Part shown: positions 7,611-16,888 of the stretch, one piece after another
How the letters are laid out: each line of letters opens with the position of its first letter
How positions within the stretch are numbered: position 1 is the stretch's first letter
Origin: Flavobacteriales bacterium
GTDB taxonomy: Bacteria > Bacteroidota > Bacteroidia > Flavobacteriales > TMED113
Assembly (NCBI GenBank): GCA_002701365.1
Contig: NZUK01000036.1
Location: forward strand, 1 to 51,643
Reading direction: 5' to 3'
Length of the DNA stretch: 51,643 nt
The notes under the pieces: generated by a model
The model's input: only the letters and a program-made list of their open reading frames with translations
Told to the model about the DNA's origin: nothing
Database searches by the model: none
Program-made: the position numbers and the translations under genes

Positions 7611-9157
7611 ATTTTATTTTTCAATGTTATAACTGGCAGTATCATTTCTTCCATAGAGACTCCCCCATGTTGATAAGTATTAATGTAATGATGAGCATAA
7701 TGATTATAATTATTGGGATACACAAAATACTTGTTTGGAGATGCAAAAATATATGAATCACTTAGATTAGTTTGAGGTAATAAAATATCCCCAGGATCAT
7801 CTACATGAAAAACATCTCTATTATCAAATTTGATTTTTCTTCCTGTCTTATACCTTAAATTAGTAGAAATATTTTTTTCTCCAATAACTTTACTTGGCTC
7901 ATTGACGTTTATTGTACCATGATCAGAGGTAATTACAACTGTACAATCAATTGAAGAAAGTTGTTTTAATAAATCAAAAAGAGGAGAGTTTTTAAACCAA
8001 GTTAATGTTAAATCACGATAAGATTTCTCATCATTTGTTAGCTCTTTAATCATTCTCATCTCTGTTTTGGCATGTGATAAAATATCTACAAAATTATATA
8101 CTATTACATTTAATGGTTTTTTTAAAAATTCATTCAATTTATCTAACACTTTCTTACCATGCTCAAGATTAAATACTTTATTAAAGGTAATATCTTGAAA
8201 GGAAGAAAACTTTTTTAATTGATTAATTAAAAGTTCTTTTTCATGTAAATTCTTCCCCCCCTCATCACTATCATCTAACCATAATTCAGGGAATTTTAGC
8301 TTAATTTCACTTGGCATCAATCCAGAGAATAAAGCATTTCTAGAATACTGAGTGGCTGTAGGTAAAATACTACAATATGCATCATCCTTGATGCCAAAAT
8401 ACGGAGCTATAATTGGCTCAATAACTTTCCATTGATCAAATCTCAGATTATCTATTAACAAGAAAAAAACTGGCTTTTTATTTGAAATTTCTGGAACAAC
8501 ATACTTTTCAAAAATATTATGTGAAAATATAATATCATGTTGAATTTGATTCTGTATTAATTGAGTATAATTTTTCTTAATATATTTAAAAAATTGAGCG
8601 TTAGCCTCTTTTTTTTGACTAAGCAAAATCTCAAGCATACTGTTCTCTTCAAGGGAATCAAGTGCCAGTTCCCAGTATACAATTTTTTTGTATACATTAA
8701 CCCAATTAGAAAAAGAATCAACCTCATTAAGCATAGTGCCTATGGATAAAAATTCTTTTTGATAATCTGAATTAGTTTTATGATTAACAAGTTTTGTAAA
8801 TTCTAAGTTCTTCTTGATAGCTAATAATATTTGATTAGGATTAACAGGTTTAATTAAATAATCTGATATTTTAGCACCAATAGCATCCTCCATAATATGT
8901 TCCTGTTCACTTTTTGTGATCATAATAACTGGTGAATTGGTAATTTCTTTTAATTGACTTAAAGTATCTAAACCACTGATTCCAGGCATATTTTCATCTA
9001 GAAAAATAATATCATAATAGTAGGCCTTAACCCTGTTAATAGCATCATATCCATTTGTAACAGTATCAACTTTAAAACCTTTTTCATTTAAAAATAATAT
9101 GTGGGACTTCAATGAATCTACTTCATCATCAATCCATAAAATATTACAAGAGTTCAT
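7607..9157 (-). CDS. porX: PorX-type response regulator with PglZ domain
   Basis: The receiver domain (residues 1-120) shows acidic pocket D10/D11, phosphoacceptor D54 in IIFLDENMPG, T81 and K103. A helical linker follows, then from about residue 230 a PglZ/alkaline-phosphatase-fold domain with FFLLIDNLRFDQW (D236), ILPTATQYSRN (T267/T269), VVITSDHGT and HHYINTYQHGG, the metal-site residues of the fold. In Porphyromonas and Flavobacterium, PorX with kinase PorY controls type IX secretion, and its PglZ domain has been reported as a phosphodiesterase. The sensor kinase is not here. Same strand and ATGA overlap with tsaE; 516 residues is normal for the family. Confidence 0.9.
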   Translation of the reverse strand: MNSCNILWIDDEVDSLKSHILFLNEKGFKVDTVTNGYDAINRVKAYYYDIIFLDENMPGISGLDTLSQLKEITNSPVIMITKSEQEHIMEDAIGAKISDYLIKPVNPNQILLAIKKNLEFTKLVNHKTNSDYQKEFLSIGTMLNEVDSFSNWVNVYKKIVYWELALDSLEENSMLEILLSQKKEANAQFFKYIKKNYTQLIQNQIQHDIIFSHNIFEKYVVPEISNKKPVFFLLIDNLRFDQWKVIEPIIAPYFGIKDDAYCSILPTATQYSRNALFSGLMPSEIKLKFPELWLDDSDEGGKNLHEKELLINQLKKFSSFQDITFNKVFNLEHGKKVLDKLNEFLKKPLNVIVYNFVDILSHAKTEMRMIKELTNDEKSYRDLTLTWFKNSPLFDLLKQLSSIDCTVVITSDHGTINVNEPSKVIGEKNISTNLRYKTGRKIKFDNRDVFHVDDPGDILLPQTNLSDSYIFASPNKYFVYPNNYNHYAHHYINTYQHGGVSMEEMILPVITLKNKI

Positions 9158-9204
9158 TGTTCTATGTTTTTGTTTTTTAAATTTATGGTATAAATTCTAA
9201 ATAA

Positions 9205-10443
9205 ATGTCATATCTCAAAAATAAAATTATTAATGATCCTATATATGGTTTCATACACATCCATTTTGATATTATATGGAAAATCATTGAACATCCATAT
9301 TTTCAAAGACTAAGACGAATTTCTCAACTTGGTCTATCCTCATTAGTTTATCCAGGAGCAAATCATAATCGTTTTCATCATGCAATTGGAGCCATGCACC
9401 TAATGCACAAAGCGATTGAAACTCTAAAATCAAAGGGACATGAAATCACTGAAAAAGAACATGAAGGAGCATTAATTGCTATACTATTACATGACATCGG
9501 TCACGGACCTTTTTCTCATGCACTAGAAGATAGTATAGTCAATAATTTATCTCATGAAAAAATATCATTAATGTTTATGAATAAATTAAATGAGATATTT
9601 GAAGGAAAATTGTCAATAGCTATTAAAATCTTTACAAAAAAATACAAAAAACAATTTCTTCACCAGTTAATCTCTAGTCAACTAGATGTTGATCGTCTGG
9701 ACTACTTAAATAGAGATAGTTTTTACTCCGGTGTTAACGAAGGAATTATTAATTCCAATCGTATAATTTCTATGTTAAATGTTTACAAAAATCAACTAGT
9801 TGTAGATTATAAGGGATTATACTCAATAGAAAAGTTTATTATTGCCCGTAAATTAATGTATTGGCAAGTATATCTTCACAAAACCGTACTGTCTGCCGAA
9901 CACACTTTAATGAAAGTTTTACAACGTGCAAAAAAATTAACACAAACAGGCTTTGAAATTTTTACAACCCCTGCATTTAAAAAATTTTTATTTGAGAAAG
10001 AAACAATTAATGATTTTTTTTTTATTAAGCATAACTTGTTAGAAGCATTTGCCATTATAGATGATTACGATATTTTAACATGTATTAAAAATTGGGTACA
10101 CGAAGATGACAAGGTGCTTAGAATTTTATCAAAAACTATCATTAATAGAAAATTATTTAAAATTCAATCTGTCAATGAAGAAGAACTACATGAAAAATTA
10201 AGTATAATACAAAAACGAGCAAGTAAAAAATTAAAAATTTTTGACAATAATCTAGACTATTTAGTTTTTCCCATAAAGATTAAAAATGAAATATATAATT
10301 TCAAAGAAAATGAAATAAAGTTTCTAAATAAAAAAAATACTTTAATTCGATTATCTGAAATAAAAAAAGAATTTAGTGTTAATACAGAAAATTCAAATAT
10401 TATTAAACATTATATTTGTTGTCCTGAAGATTGTATAAATTAA
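9205..10443 (+). CDS. HD-domain phosphohydrolase (SAMHD1/dGTPase-like family)
   Basis: Predicted metal-dependent phosphohydrolase of 412 residues. HD signature residues appear in order: RFHHAIGAMHL, LIAILLHDIGHGPFSHALED and LDVDRLDYLNRDSFYSG. The FQRLRRISQLG motif near residue 30 is shared with SAMHD1-type dNTP triphosphohydrolases. The substrate in Bacteroidota is not established, so dNTP hydrolysis is an inference. Divergent from porX with a 47-base gap, and 8 bases before lpxD, so probably first in an lpx operon. Near-consensus TAAATTTA sits about 20 bases upstream of the ATG. Confidence 0.85.
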   Translation: MSYLKNKIINDPIYGFIHIHFDIIWKIIEHPYFQRLRRISQLGLSSLVYPGANHNRFHHAIGAMHLMHKAIETLKSKGHEITEKEHEGALIAILLHDIGHGPFSHALEDSIVNNLSHEKISLMFMNKLNEIFEGKLSIAIKIFTKKYKKQFLHQLISSQLDVDRLDYLNRDSFYSGVNEGIINSNRIISMLNVYKNQLVVDYKGLYSIEKFIIARKLMYWQVYLHKTVLSAEHTLMKVLQRAKKLTQTGFEIFTTPAFKKFLFEKETINDFFFIKHNLLEAFAIIDDYDILTCIKNWVHEDDKVLRILSKTIINRKLFKIQSVNEEELHEKLSIIQKRASKKLKIFDNNLDYLVFPIKIKNEIYNFKENEIKFLNKKNTLIRLSEIKKEFSVNTENSNIIKHYICCPEDCIN

Positions 10444-10451
10444 TTTGAAAC

Positions 10452-11480
10452 ATGGAGCTAAAGGCTAAAGAAATAGCAAGAATAATAAACGGAAAAATTA
10501 CGGGTAATCCTGACATAGCCATCTCATCTTTTGCAAATATTAAAGACGCTAAAAAAGGAGACATCACATTTCTTTCGGACAAAAAATATCTAAAATATCT
10601 CCACTTAACAAAAGCGTCTTTAATTATAACACCCTTAAAACATATTCACACTACAACTACAACTATAGCTGTGAAAGATCCTGTGTTAGAATTTTCCAAA
10701 ATACTAAAAATGTTGCAACCTGAGCATGAAACAAGTGCTGAAATATCAAAAAAGTCAAATATTGACAAATCTGTAGAAATAGGTAAAAATGTCACAATAG
10801 GTGACTTTTGTATTATACGAAAAGATGTGATAATTGGTGACAATTGTATTATTTCACCCAACACATTTATTGATCATAATGTAGAGATTAAAAAAGATTG
10901 CCATATCGGTCCAAATGTCAGTATTTACAGCAACTCTAAAATAGGGCAAAAATGTATAATTCATGCAGGTGTAGTTATTGGCAGTCATGGCTTTGGATTT
11001 GTTCCAAATAAAAATACAATATCAAAAATGCCACAAGTTGGAAAAGTAATTATTGAAAATAACGTAGAAATTGGCTCAAACACCACAATAGACAGAGGCA
11101 CACTAAATGATACGATTATAGAAGACAATGTCAAATTAGATAATTTAATTCAAATAGGACATAACGTACATATAGGCAAAAATACAATTATTGCTGCTCA
11201 AAGCGGTATTGCAGGTTCTTCTCAAATTGGCTCTAACTGTATGATAGGAGGCCAAGTTGCAATTTCTAATCATATTAAAATTGGTAATAATGTTAAAATT
11301 GCTGGGAAATCAGGTGTAATTAAAAATTTAGATGATAATGAAGTTGTTCAAGGCCCATTAGCTTTTGATTTGAAAACTTTTCAAAAAGCCTATGTTCATT
11401 TCAAAAATCTTAACCATATTGTACAAGAATTAGAAAACATAAAAAAACAAATAAGTGTTTCAAAAAACAATAAAAAATAA
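10452..11480 (+). CDS. lpxD: UDP-3-O-acylglucosamine N-acyltransferase LpxD
   Basis: Third committed step of lipid A synthesis: N-acylates UDP-3-O-acyl-glucosamine. The N-terminal uridine-binding domain (GDITFLSDKKYLKYL, about residues 36-50) is followed by a long left-handed beta-helix of hexapeptide repeats, then a C-terminal helix. GSHGFGFVPNK and LIQIGHNVHIGKNTIIAAQSG are LpxD signatures, the latter holding the catalytic histidine. 342 residues is the usual length. The 3' end overlaps lpxC by 26 bases. Confidence 0.95.
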   Translation: MELKAKEIARIINGKITGNPDIAISSFANIKDAKKGDITFLSDKKYLKYLHLTKASLIITPLKHIHTTTTTIAVKDPVLEFSKILKMLQPEHETSAEISKKSNIDKSVEIGKNVTIGDFCIIRKDVIIGDNCIISPNTFIDHNVEIKKDCHIGPNVSIYSNSKIGQKCIIHAGVVIGSHGFGFVPNKNTISKMPQVGKVIIENNVEIGSNTTIDRGTLNDTIIEDNVKLDNLIQIGHNVHIGKNTIIAAQSGIAGSSQIGSNCMIGGQVAISNHIKIGNNVKIAGKSGVIKNLDDNEVVQGPLAFDLKTFQKAYVHFKNLNHIVQELENIKKQISVSKNNKK

Positions 11481-12822
11481 AATTGTAATTAGTGGTAAAG
11501 GGCTACATACTGGTCATTTTATTAAGATGCAATTATTACCAGCCCCAGTAAATACAGGCATAAAATTTAAGCGAACAGACATTAATAATCAACCATGTGT
11601 AAAAGCTGACATAAATAATGTATTTGAAACAAATAGAAGAACAGTTTTAAAAGAAAATGAGATACAAATAGAAACCGTAGAACACTTGTTGGCCGCTGTT
11701 TTTAGTAGTTCAATTAATAACCTAATTATAGAATTAAATGGTCCTGAAATCCCAATTTTAGATGGTAGCTCTAAATTATTTGTTGATAAAATTGATGAAG
11801 TAGGTGTCATTGATCAAAGTGAGAAAAAAAATCAAGTTGAAATACCTAATTATTTTAAAGTTGAAAACAAAGAAGATAATTCAAAAATTGAATTTTATCC
11901 ACATAATAAACTAGAAATAGAGGTAAATATTAGCTATCAATCAGATGTGTTAAGAAAACAAAAAGCAAAAATGGAAAATTTAGCAGATTTTAAAAAAAAT
12001 ATTGCAAGTGCTAGAACTTTTTGTTTTTTACATGAATTAGACTATCTATTAAATAATAATTTAATTCAAGGTGGAGATATTGACAATGGGATTGTTTTTG
12101 TTGAAGAAGATACAAACATTAAAAAATTAGGAAAGCTAGCTGATTTACTACCATATGGATTAGAAAAGATTAAGAAAGGTGTTTTTTTAGACAAAAGAAT
12201 GCACTTTGAAAATGAACAAGCAAAACATAAATTACTTGACTTAATAGGAGACATAGCTTTAGCTGGCTTTGAAATTCGAGGTAAAATTATCGCTAAAAAA
12301 CCTGGTCATAAAATAAATGCCATGTTTACTAAAAAACTCATTCAACTAACAAAAAAATGCAAAATAGACATGAAAAAGAAACCTTTAATGGATAGAGACG
12401 ATATTAAAAAAATTCTACCACACAGAGAACCATTTTTATTTATTGATGAAATTCGAGATTTAGAAGAAAATAGAGTGACTGGAATTAAATATGTAACAAA
12501 AGATGAGTATTATTTTAAAGGACATTTTCCTGGATCACCAGTAATGCCTGGCGTACTTCAAATTGAAGCAATGGCACAAACTGGAGGTATTCTAGCATTA
12601 AATAGTGTTCCAGACCCTGAAAACTATTTAACATACTTTATGAAAATTGATAAAGTTAAATTTAAACAAAAAGTGGAACCAAATTGCACCTTAGTATTTA
12701 AACTGCATTTGCTATCTCCAATAAGAAGAGGCATATGTCACATGCAAGCACAAGCGTATATCAATGATCAAATTGTCACAGAAGCCGAATTAATGGCAAA
12801 AATTGTTAAAGAAAAGAAATGA
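11455..12822 (+). CDS. lpxC: Bifunctional LpxC deacetylase / FabZ dehydratase fusion
   Basis: Residues about 1-305 are LpxC, the zinc deacetylase committing UDP-3-O-acyl-GlcNAc to lipid A. Residues about 315-455 are FabZ, the 3-hydroxyacyl-ACP dehydratase of fatty acid elongation. LpxC residues seen are E76/H77 in VEHLLAAV, HKLLDLIGDIALAG (zinc His and Asp), and GHKINAMF. FabZ shows ILPHREPFLFIDEI and GHFPGSPVMPGVLQIEAMAQ (catalytic His and Glu). The fusion is a known Bacteroidota trait; it places two enzymes competing for hydroxyacyl-ACP in one chain. Translation begins at a GTG inside lpxD. Stop overlaps the lpxA ATG. Confidence 0.95.
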   Translation: MFQKTIKNKIVISGKGLHTGHFIKMQLLPAPVNTGIKFKRTDINNQPCVKADINNVFETNRRTVLKENEIQIETVEHLLAAVFSSSINNLIIELNGPEIPILDGSSKLFVDKIDEVGVIDQSEKKNQVEIPNYFKVENKEDNSKIEFYPHNKLEIEVNISYQSDVLRKQKAKMENLADFKKNIASARTFCFLHELDYLLNNNLIQGGDIDNGIVFVEEDTNIKKLGKLADLLPYGLEKIKKGVFLDKRMHFENEQAKHKLLDLIGDIALAGFEIRGKIIAKKPGHKINAMFTKKLIQLTKKCKIDMKKKPLMDRDDIKKILPHREPFLFIDEIRDLEENRVTGIKYVTKDEYYFKGHFPGSPVMPGVLQIEAMAQTGGILALNSVPDPENYLTYFMKIDKVKFKQKVEPNCTLVFKLHLLSPIRRGICHMQAQAYINDQIVTEAELMAKIVKEKK

Positions 12823-13592
12823 AAGAATTGGTAATTATTAGTAAAGATGCTTTAATCGGTAAAAATGTTCAAATTGATCCTTTTTCCACCATTCATGAAA
12901 ATGTTACAATTGGTGACAACTGTTGGATTGGCTCAAATGTAACGATCTATCCCGGAGCACGAATTGGTTCAAATTGCAAGATTTTTCCAGGATCTGTTAT
13001 TTCAGCTATTCCACAAGATCTGAAGTTTAAGGGCGAAGATACTACAACAATAATTGGAGATAATGTTATAATACGAGAATGTGTTACCATTAATAGAGGA
13101 ACCTCTTATCGCAATACAACAATTATTGAAAATGATGTTTTTCTAATGGCATATTCACATGTTGCACATGACTGCATTATTCGTAAAAATGCAATTATTG
13201 CAAACGGTGTAGCAATAGCTGGGCATGTAGAAATAGATGAATTTGCTATTATTGGAGGTCTATCAGCCATTCAACAATTTAGTAGAATTGGAAAATATAG
13301 TATGATTTCTGGTGGATCATTAGTTAGAAAAGATGTACCACCATATGTTAAAGTTGCCAAAGAACCCCTAAGATTTATTGGAATTAACAGTATAGGACTA
13401 AAACGCAATGGATTTAACAAAGATTCTATTGATAGAATCAGTGCCATATTTCGCGTAATTTTTCAAGACGGAAATAATATTTCAATGGCAATGCAAATTT
13501 TAGAAAAAAATCAAGAAGAATCGTCAGAGAAAAAGGAAATTCTTAAATTTATTAGAAAATCAAAAACAGGAATAATTAAAGGATTTTATTAA
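12819..13592 (+). CDS. lpxA: UDP-N-acetylglucosamine O-acyltransferase LpxA
   Basis: First acylation of UDP-GlcNAc in lipid A synthesis. The 257 residues comprise hexapeptide repeats forming a left-handed beta-helix, with MAYSHVAHDCII carrying the catalytic histidine, SAIPQDLKFKGE and GLKRNGF typical of LpxA. The ATG overlaps the lpxC/fabZ stop by four bases (ATGA), consistent with the lpxD-lpxC/fabZ-lpxA order conserved in the phylum. efp follows after two bases. Confidence 0.95.
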   Translation: MKELVIISKDALIGKNVQIDPFSTIHENVTIGDNCWIGSNVTIYPGARIGSNCKIFPGSVISAIPQDLKFKGEDTTTIIGDNVIIRECVTINRGTSYRNTTIIENDVFLMAYSHVAHDCIIRKNAIIANGVAIAGHVEIDEFAIIGGLSAIQQFSRIGKYSMISGGSLVRKDVPPYVKVAKEPLRFIGINSIGLKRNGFNKDSIDRISAIFRVIFQDGNNISMAMQILEKNQEESSEKKEILKFIRKSKTGIIKGFY

Positions 13593-13594
13593 AT

Positions 13595-14161
13595 ATGGCA
13601 ACAACATCAGATTTTAAAAATGGACTATGCATAAAACATAATGGTGATTTATGGAAAATTGAATCATTTCAACATGTTAAACCTGGGAAAGGACCAGCAT
13701 TTGTAAGAACAAAGATTCGAAATTTAAATACCTCTAGAGTATTAGAGAATACTTTCACTGCAGGAGTAAAAATTGAAATTGTCAGAATTGAAAATAGAGC
13801 ACATCAATTTTTATATAAAGAAGGTAGTGACACTTATCATTTTATGAATCAAAAAAATTATGAGCAAGTTGCGATACAAAAAAATATGATAAACGCGCCA
13901 GAGTATTTAAAAGAGGGAAGTACTGTAGATATTATGTTTCTTGCTGAAGATGAAAAGCCATTATCATGCACATTGCCACCCAATGTGATTTTAGAAATTA
14001 CTTTCACAGAACCAGGTGAAAAAGGTAATACAGCGACTAATGCATTAAAACCCGCACAGACTGAAACGGGTGTTGAAATAAAAGTTCCTTTATTTATAAA
14101 CAAAGGTGACTCAGTAAAAATTGACACATCAAATGGAAACTATATTGAACGAGTAAAATAG
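13595..14161 (+). CDS. efp: Translation elongation factor P
   Basis: Relieves ribosome stalling at polyproline stretches. 188 residues, three beta-barrel domains. The loop HVKPGKGPAFVRTK contains the lysine at the position modified in many species; no EpmA/EpmB or other modifying enzyme is visible here, so its modification state is unknown. C-terminal GVEIKVPLFINKGDSVKIDTSNGNYIERV is split here only for description and is the standard EF-P end. It ends the lpx run and faces the T9SS cargo gene with a four-base gap. Confidence 0.95.
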   Translation: MATTSDFKNGLCIKHNGDLWKIESFQHVKPGKGPAFVRTKIRNLNTSRVLENTFTAGVKIEIVRIENRAHQFLYKEGSDTYHFMNQKNYEQVAIQKNMINAPEYLKEGSTVDIMFLAEDEKPLSCTLPPNVILEITFTEPGEKGNTATNALKPAQTETGVEIKVPLFINKGDSVKIDTSNGNYIERVK

Positions 14162-14165
14162 TAAA

Positions 14166-16829
14166 CTACTCAACAATTAGAACATCTCTAGCAATCAATT
14201 TGTCGTAATTAATTTCTATAATATACAAACCAATAGAGAAACTAGACGATGACAAATGAAACACATCAGAATTAACTGACTCTTTATACACTGATTTTCC
14301 AGATAAACTAAAAATTTCTACTTGTATTAAGTGGAAATTTGGATTATTAAATCTAATTGTTGTATGATTTGAGAAAGGATTAGGATATATTTCATACTGC
14401 ATGTGAATACTATTATCAATAGAGAAAATTTCTTCACAAGCATCCCCAATGCCATTTTCATCGGCATCAAATTGATTAGGATTCCAAAAATCTGGACAAT
14501 TATCAACCATATCACAGATATCATCACCATCTAAATCATCATAATCTCCATCATTATTTAAATCTGCACAATAACCTAAGCAGTCATATGGCCCTGTTAC
14601 ATAACCAATACTTTCCACAAAGTATTCAGTAGGGTAATTTTCACAATCATTTAGATAACAATACACACAACAATCTGCAAGACCATCACCATTATTATCA
14701 TCACAGGCAAAATCTGCCCAAATATCAAAATTGCAGGCTGTATCATCTATACATCCAATTTGTGTAGTCGCATCATTGTCATCACAAGAATTACCAATTC
14801 CATCACCATCGGAGTCAGTCTGAAGAGGATTGTAGTAATCTTCATAATTAATATTATCTAAGCAATCTGGAATATTATCCGGACCTATTTCTAGGGTAAT
14901 ATTGTTTACAAGGTCGAAATCTATAATTGGCACACAATTATCGACTTGAATTGGATCAGTAAATAATAAACAATCTGGCACACCATCTGGCGAATCTAAA
15001 AGAGTTGTATTATTGACAAGGTCTGTCACAATAAGATTACCTAAAAGATCAAAACAATGCGGTAACCAATCACAAATACCATCATTATCACAATCGTACA
15101 AACAATTATCATCACAATCGTAGCCAACAATTGGATATTGGCAAGGGTTTTGAAAATCATCCAAGGAAATAAAATTTACGTTTGCCATTGGGTCATAATT
15201 ACATGCTGCTAATCCTGGGATATATGAAAAATCATGTAAACCATCATCCATACAACCATAATAAAAACAAAGACCATTATCAATATCAGCGTTAGGATCA
15301 TAATTGTCAGCATTTTCATCCATGCAACCTTCTGCAGGAGTACATGCGTCACAATCATTATTTGAATTATCTGTACATACAACAGAATACTCATAGTTAT
15401 TACAACTATAATTACAATACTGTTGAGTAGAAAAAATAATGTCAGGTTCATTATTAACAGCGAGTTCACCTGTAATTTGATTAGCTAAAGATAAACCATC
15501 AAACTTCCAGTATCCTTCTAGTTGCCCAATAGCATTGTTCTGTTCAGCTAAAATATTTAAATTAATATCTATATTATCCCCGATTCTTTCTATAACTTCC
15601 AAACTAGAAAGTGCTCTACTCCAAACTCTAAACTCATCGATTCTAACATCACAAAACTGAGTTCCAAATTGATCAGAGCCAATGATTTTAAGATCTGTAT
15701 CCTCTAGTGAAAAAATAGGTCCTGGTGTATAATTGTTTGTCATTGATTGTTGCACAATATTTCCATCAACATATAATCTAACTGCATTCGCACAAAAAAC
15801 AGCCGTAATATTTTTCCAATTACATTCTCCTGATTCCCACCAATTATACACATTAGGATTATTGCTGTAATCAGCTGGAGGGATTATATATGTTGCACTA
15901 GTCTGCTCAGAAGTATAACATGGACTAGAAATACAATTACCGTAATTAGGATTGAAATTTGGATTTTGCGTAATACCATCTGATAAAAATTCATTAGGAG
16001 AACCATCTGAGTCAATATTTTTCTCATAGAATGCTTGAATACCTTTAACATCATCACGCCATCTAACTACATATCTAGTATTGAGAGAAGATCCAAAGTC
16101 AAAAAAGTACCCAAAACTATTTTGATTATTTTCTGACAAAGACCAGTTATCATCATACATCCAGAAAGAGATTGTTACACCGGTAGCTTCTTCAAAATGT
16201 AAGTCATTCACTTCTAAAAAATTATTATTATCAATAAAATCAATACTTCCACAAGTATAATCAATACTATTACAATCGTCATTTAGCTCTACATAATCAC
16301 AGCCAAATTGAAAATTAGAAACATTAAATACTAAGGATACAGCTTGTGATTCTGTAACATAATTATTAGATATTTGATTTTGCTGACCAACCATAAAATC
16401 TTCACCATCAATTAAAACAACAGAGGTCTCAAACACGACATAAACATTGTTTTCTATCTCTCGATTAATAAAAAAGTAAATTGTTTCATTTTCTAAAAAA
16501 CCATCCTGATAAATAGTTAATGGATCATCTCCATAAATTGTTATAACATTGTTTTCCCCTGAAAAAATTAATGAACCTGCACAAATAAAATCTCCATTCT
16601 CATTAGTATAAAAAGCTCCAATCTCGTCATTAACCATTAAATTATTTTCCAATGTCGTTACTATACCTACTACCATACTAGAGCCAGTTGCAAGAGGAGT
16701 GTTAAAAATTAGATTAGACTGAGTTGCACTAGAATCGTAATTACAAGCTATTTCATCCATACAACCAAAATCTTGAGCATACATCAATTGACAAAACAAT
16801 AGAAAAAAAGTGATTATAAATCTGTACAT
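14166..16829 (-). CDS. T9SS-exported surface protein with LamG-like domain and Asp/Cys repeats
   Basis: 887 residues. A signal peptide (about 1-18, ending MYAQ) is followed directly by a GCMDEIACNYDSSA repeat. Residues about 200-430 look like a LamG/concanavalin-like fold (VTISFWMYDD, VRLYVDGNIVQ, IDEFRVWSRALS). More GCMD repeats occur near 500-560. Calcium-binding, thrombospondin type 3-like stretches follow (TDSDGDGIGNSCDDND; DNCPDFWNPNQFDADENGIG). The last ~75 residues (YEIYPNPFSNHTTIRF ... GLYIIEI) form a type A T9SS sorting domain. No catalytic motif was seen; an adhesive or structural surface role is an inference. Lies between efp and the polysaccharide genes. Confidence 0.85.
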   Translation of the reverse strand: MYRFIITFFLLFCQLMYAQDFGCMDEIACNYDSSATQSNLIFNTPLATGSSMVVGIVTTLENNLMVNDEIGAFYTNENGDFICAGSLIFSGENNVITIYGDDPLTIYQDGFLENETIYFFINREIENNVYVVFETSVVLIDGEDFMVGQQNQISNNYVTESQAVSLVFNVSNFQFGCDYVELNDDCNSIDYTCGSIDFIDNNNFLEVNDLHFEEATGVTISFWMYDDNWSLSENNQNSFGYFFDFGSSLNTRYVVRWRDDVKGIQAFYEKNIDSDGSPNEFLSDGITQNPNFNPNYGNCISSPCYTSEQTSATYIIPPADYSNNPNVYNWWESGECNWKNITAVFCANAVRLYVDGNIVQQSMTNNYTPGPIFSLEDTDLKIIGSDQFGTQFCDVRIDEFRVWSRALSSLEVIERIGDNIDINLNILAEQNNAIGQLEGYWKFDGLSLANQITGELAVNNEPDIIFSTQQYCNYSCNNYEYSVVCTDNSNNDCDACTPAEGCMDENADNYDPNADIDNGLCFYYGCMDDGLHDFSYIPGLAACNYDPMANVNFISLDDFQNPCQYPIVGYDCDDNCLYDCDNDGICDWLPHCFDLLGNLIVTDLVNNTTLLDSPDGVPDCLLFTDPIQVDNCVPIIDFDLVNNITLEIGPDNIPDCLDNINYEDYYNPLQTDSDGDGIGNSCDDNDATTQIGCIDDTACNFDIWADFACDDNNGDGLADCCVYCYLNDCENYPTEYFVESIGYVTGPYDCLGYCADLNNDGDYDDLDGDDICDMVDNCPDFWNPNQFDADENGIGDACEEIFSIDNSIHMQYEIYPNPFSNHTTIRFNNPNFHLIQVEIFSLSGKSVYKESVNSDVFHLSSSSFSIGLYIIEINYDKLIARDVLIVE

Positions 16830-16888
16830 AAATATTTAAATCTAGTTTATGTTACTAAAGTTAAGCAAATTACCACTAAACATAAGAA

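Noticed and set aside
8561-8749. Plus-strand small frame inside porX
   Set aside because: Opposite strand of a well-supported gene, no start context, no recognisable sequence.
7607-9157. PglZ domain considered as part of a BREX/Pgl phage-defence system
   Set aside because: It is fused to a receiver domain, as in PorX, and no BrxC, PglX or other BREX genes are nearby.
9205-10443. HD hydrolase considered as an antiphage dNTPase
   Set aside because: Sits in a conserved-looking lpx/efp housekeeping operon with no defence partner; core-metabolism role is more likely.
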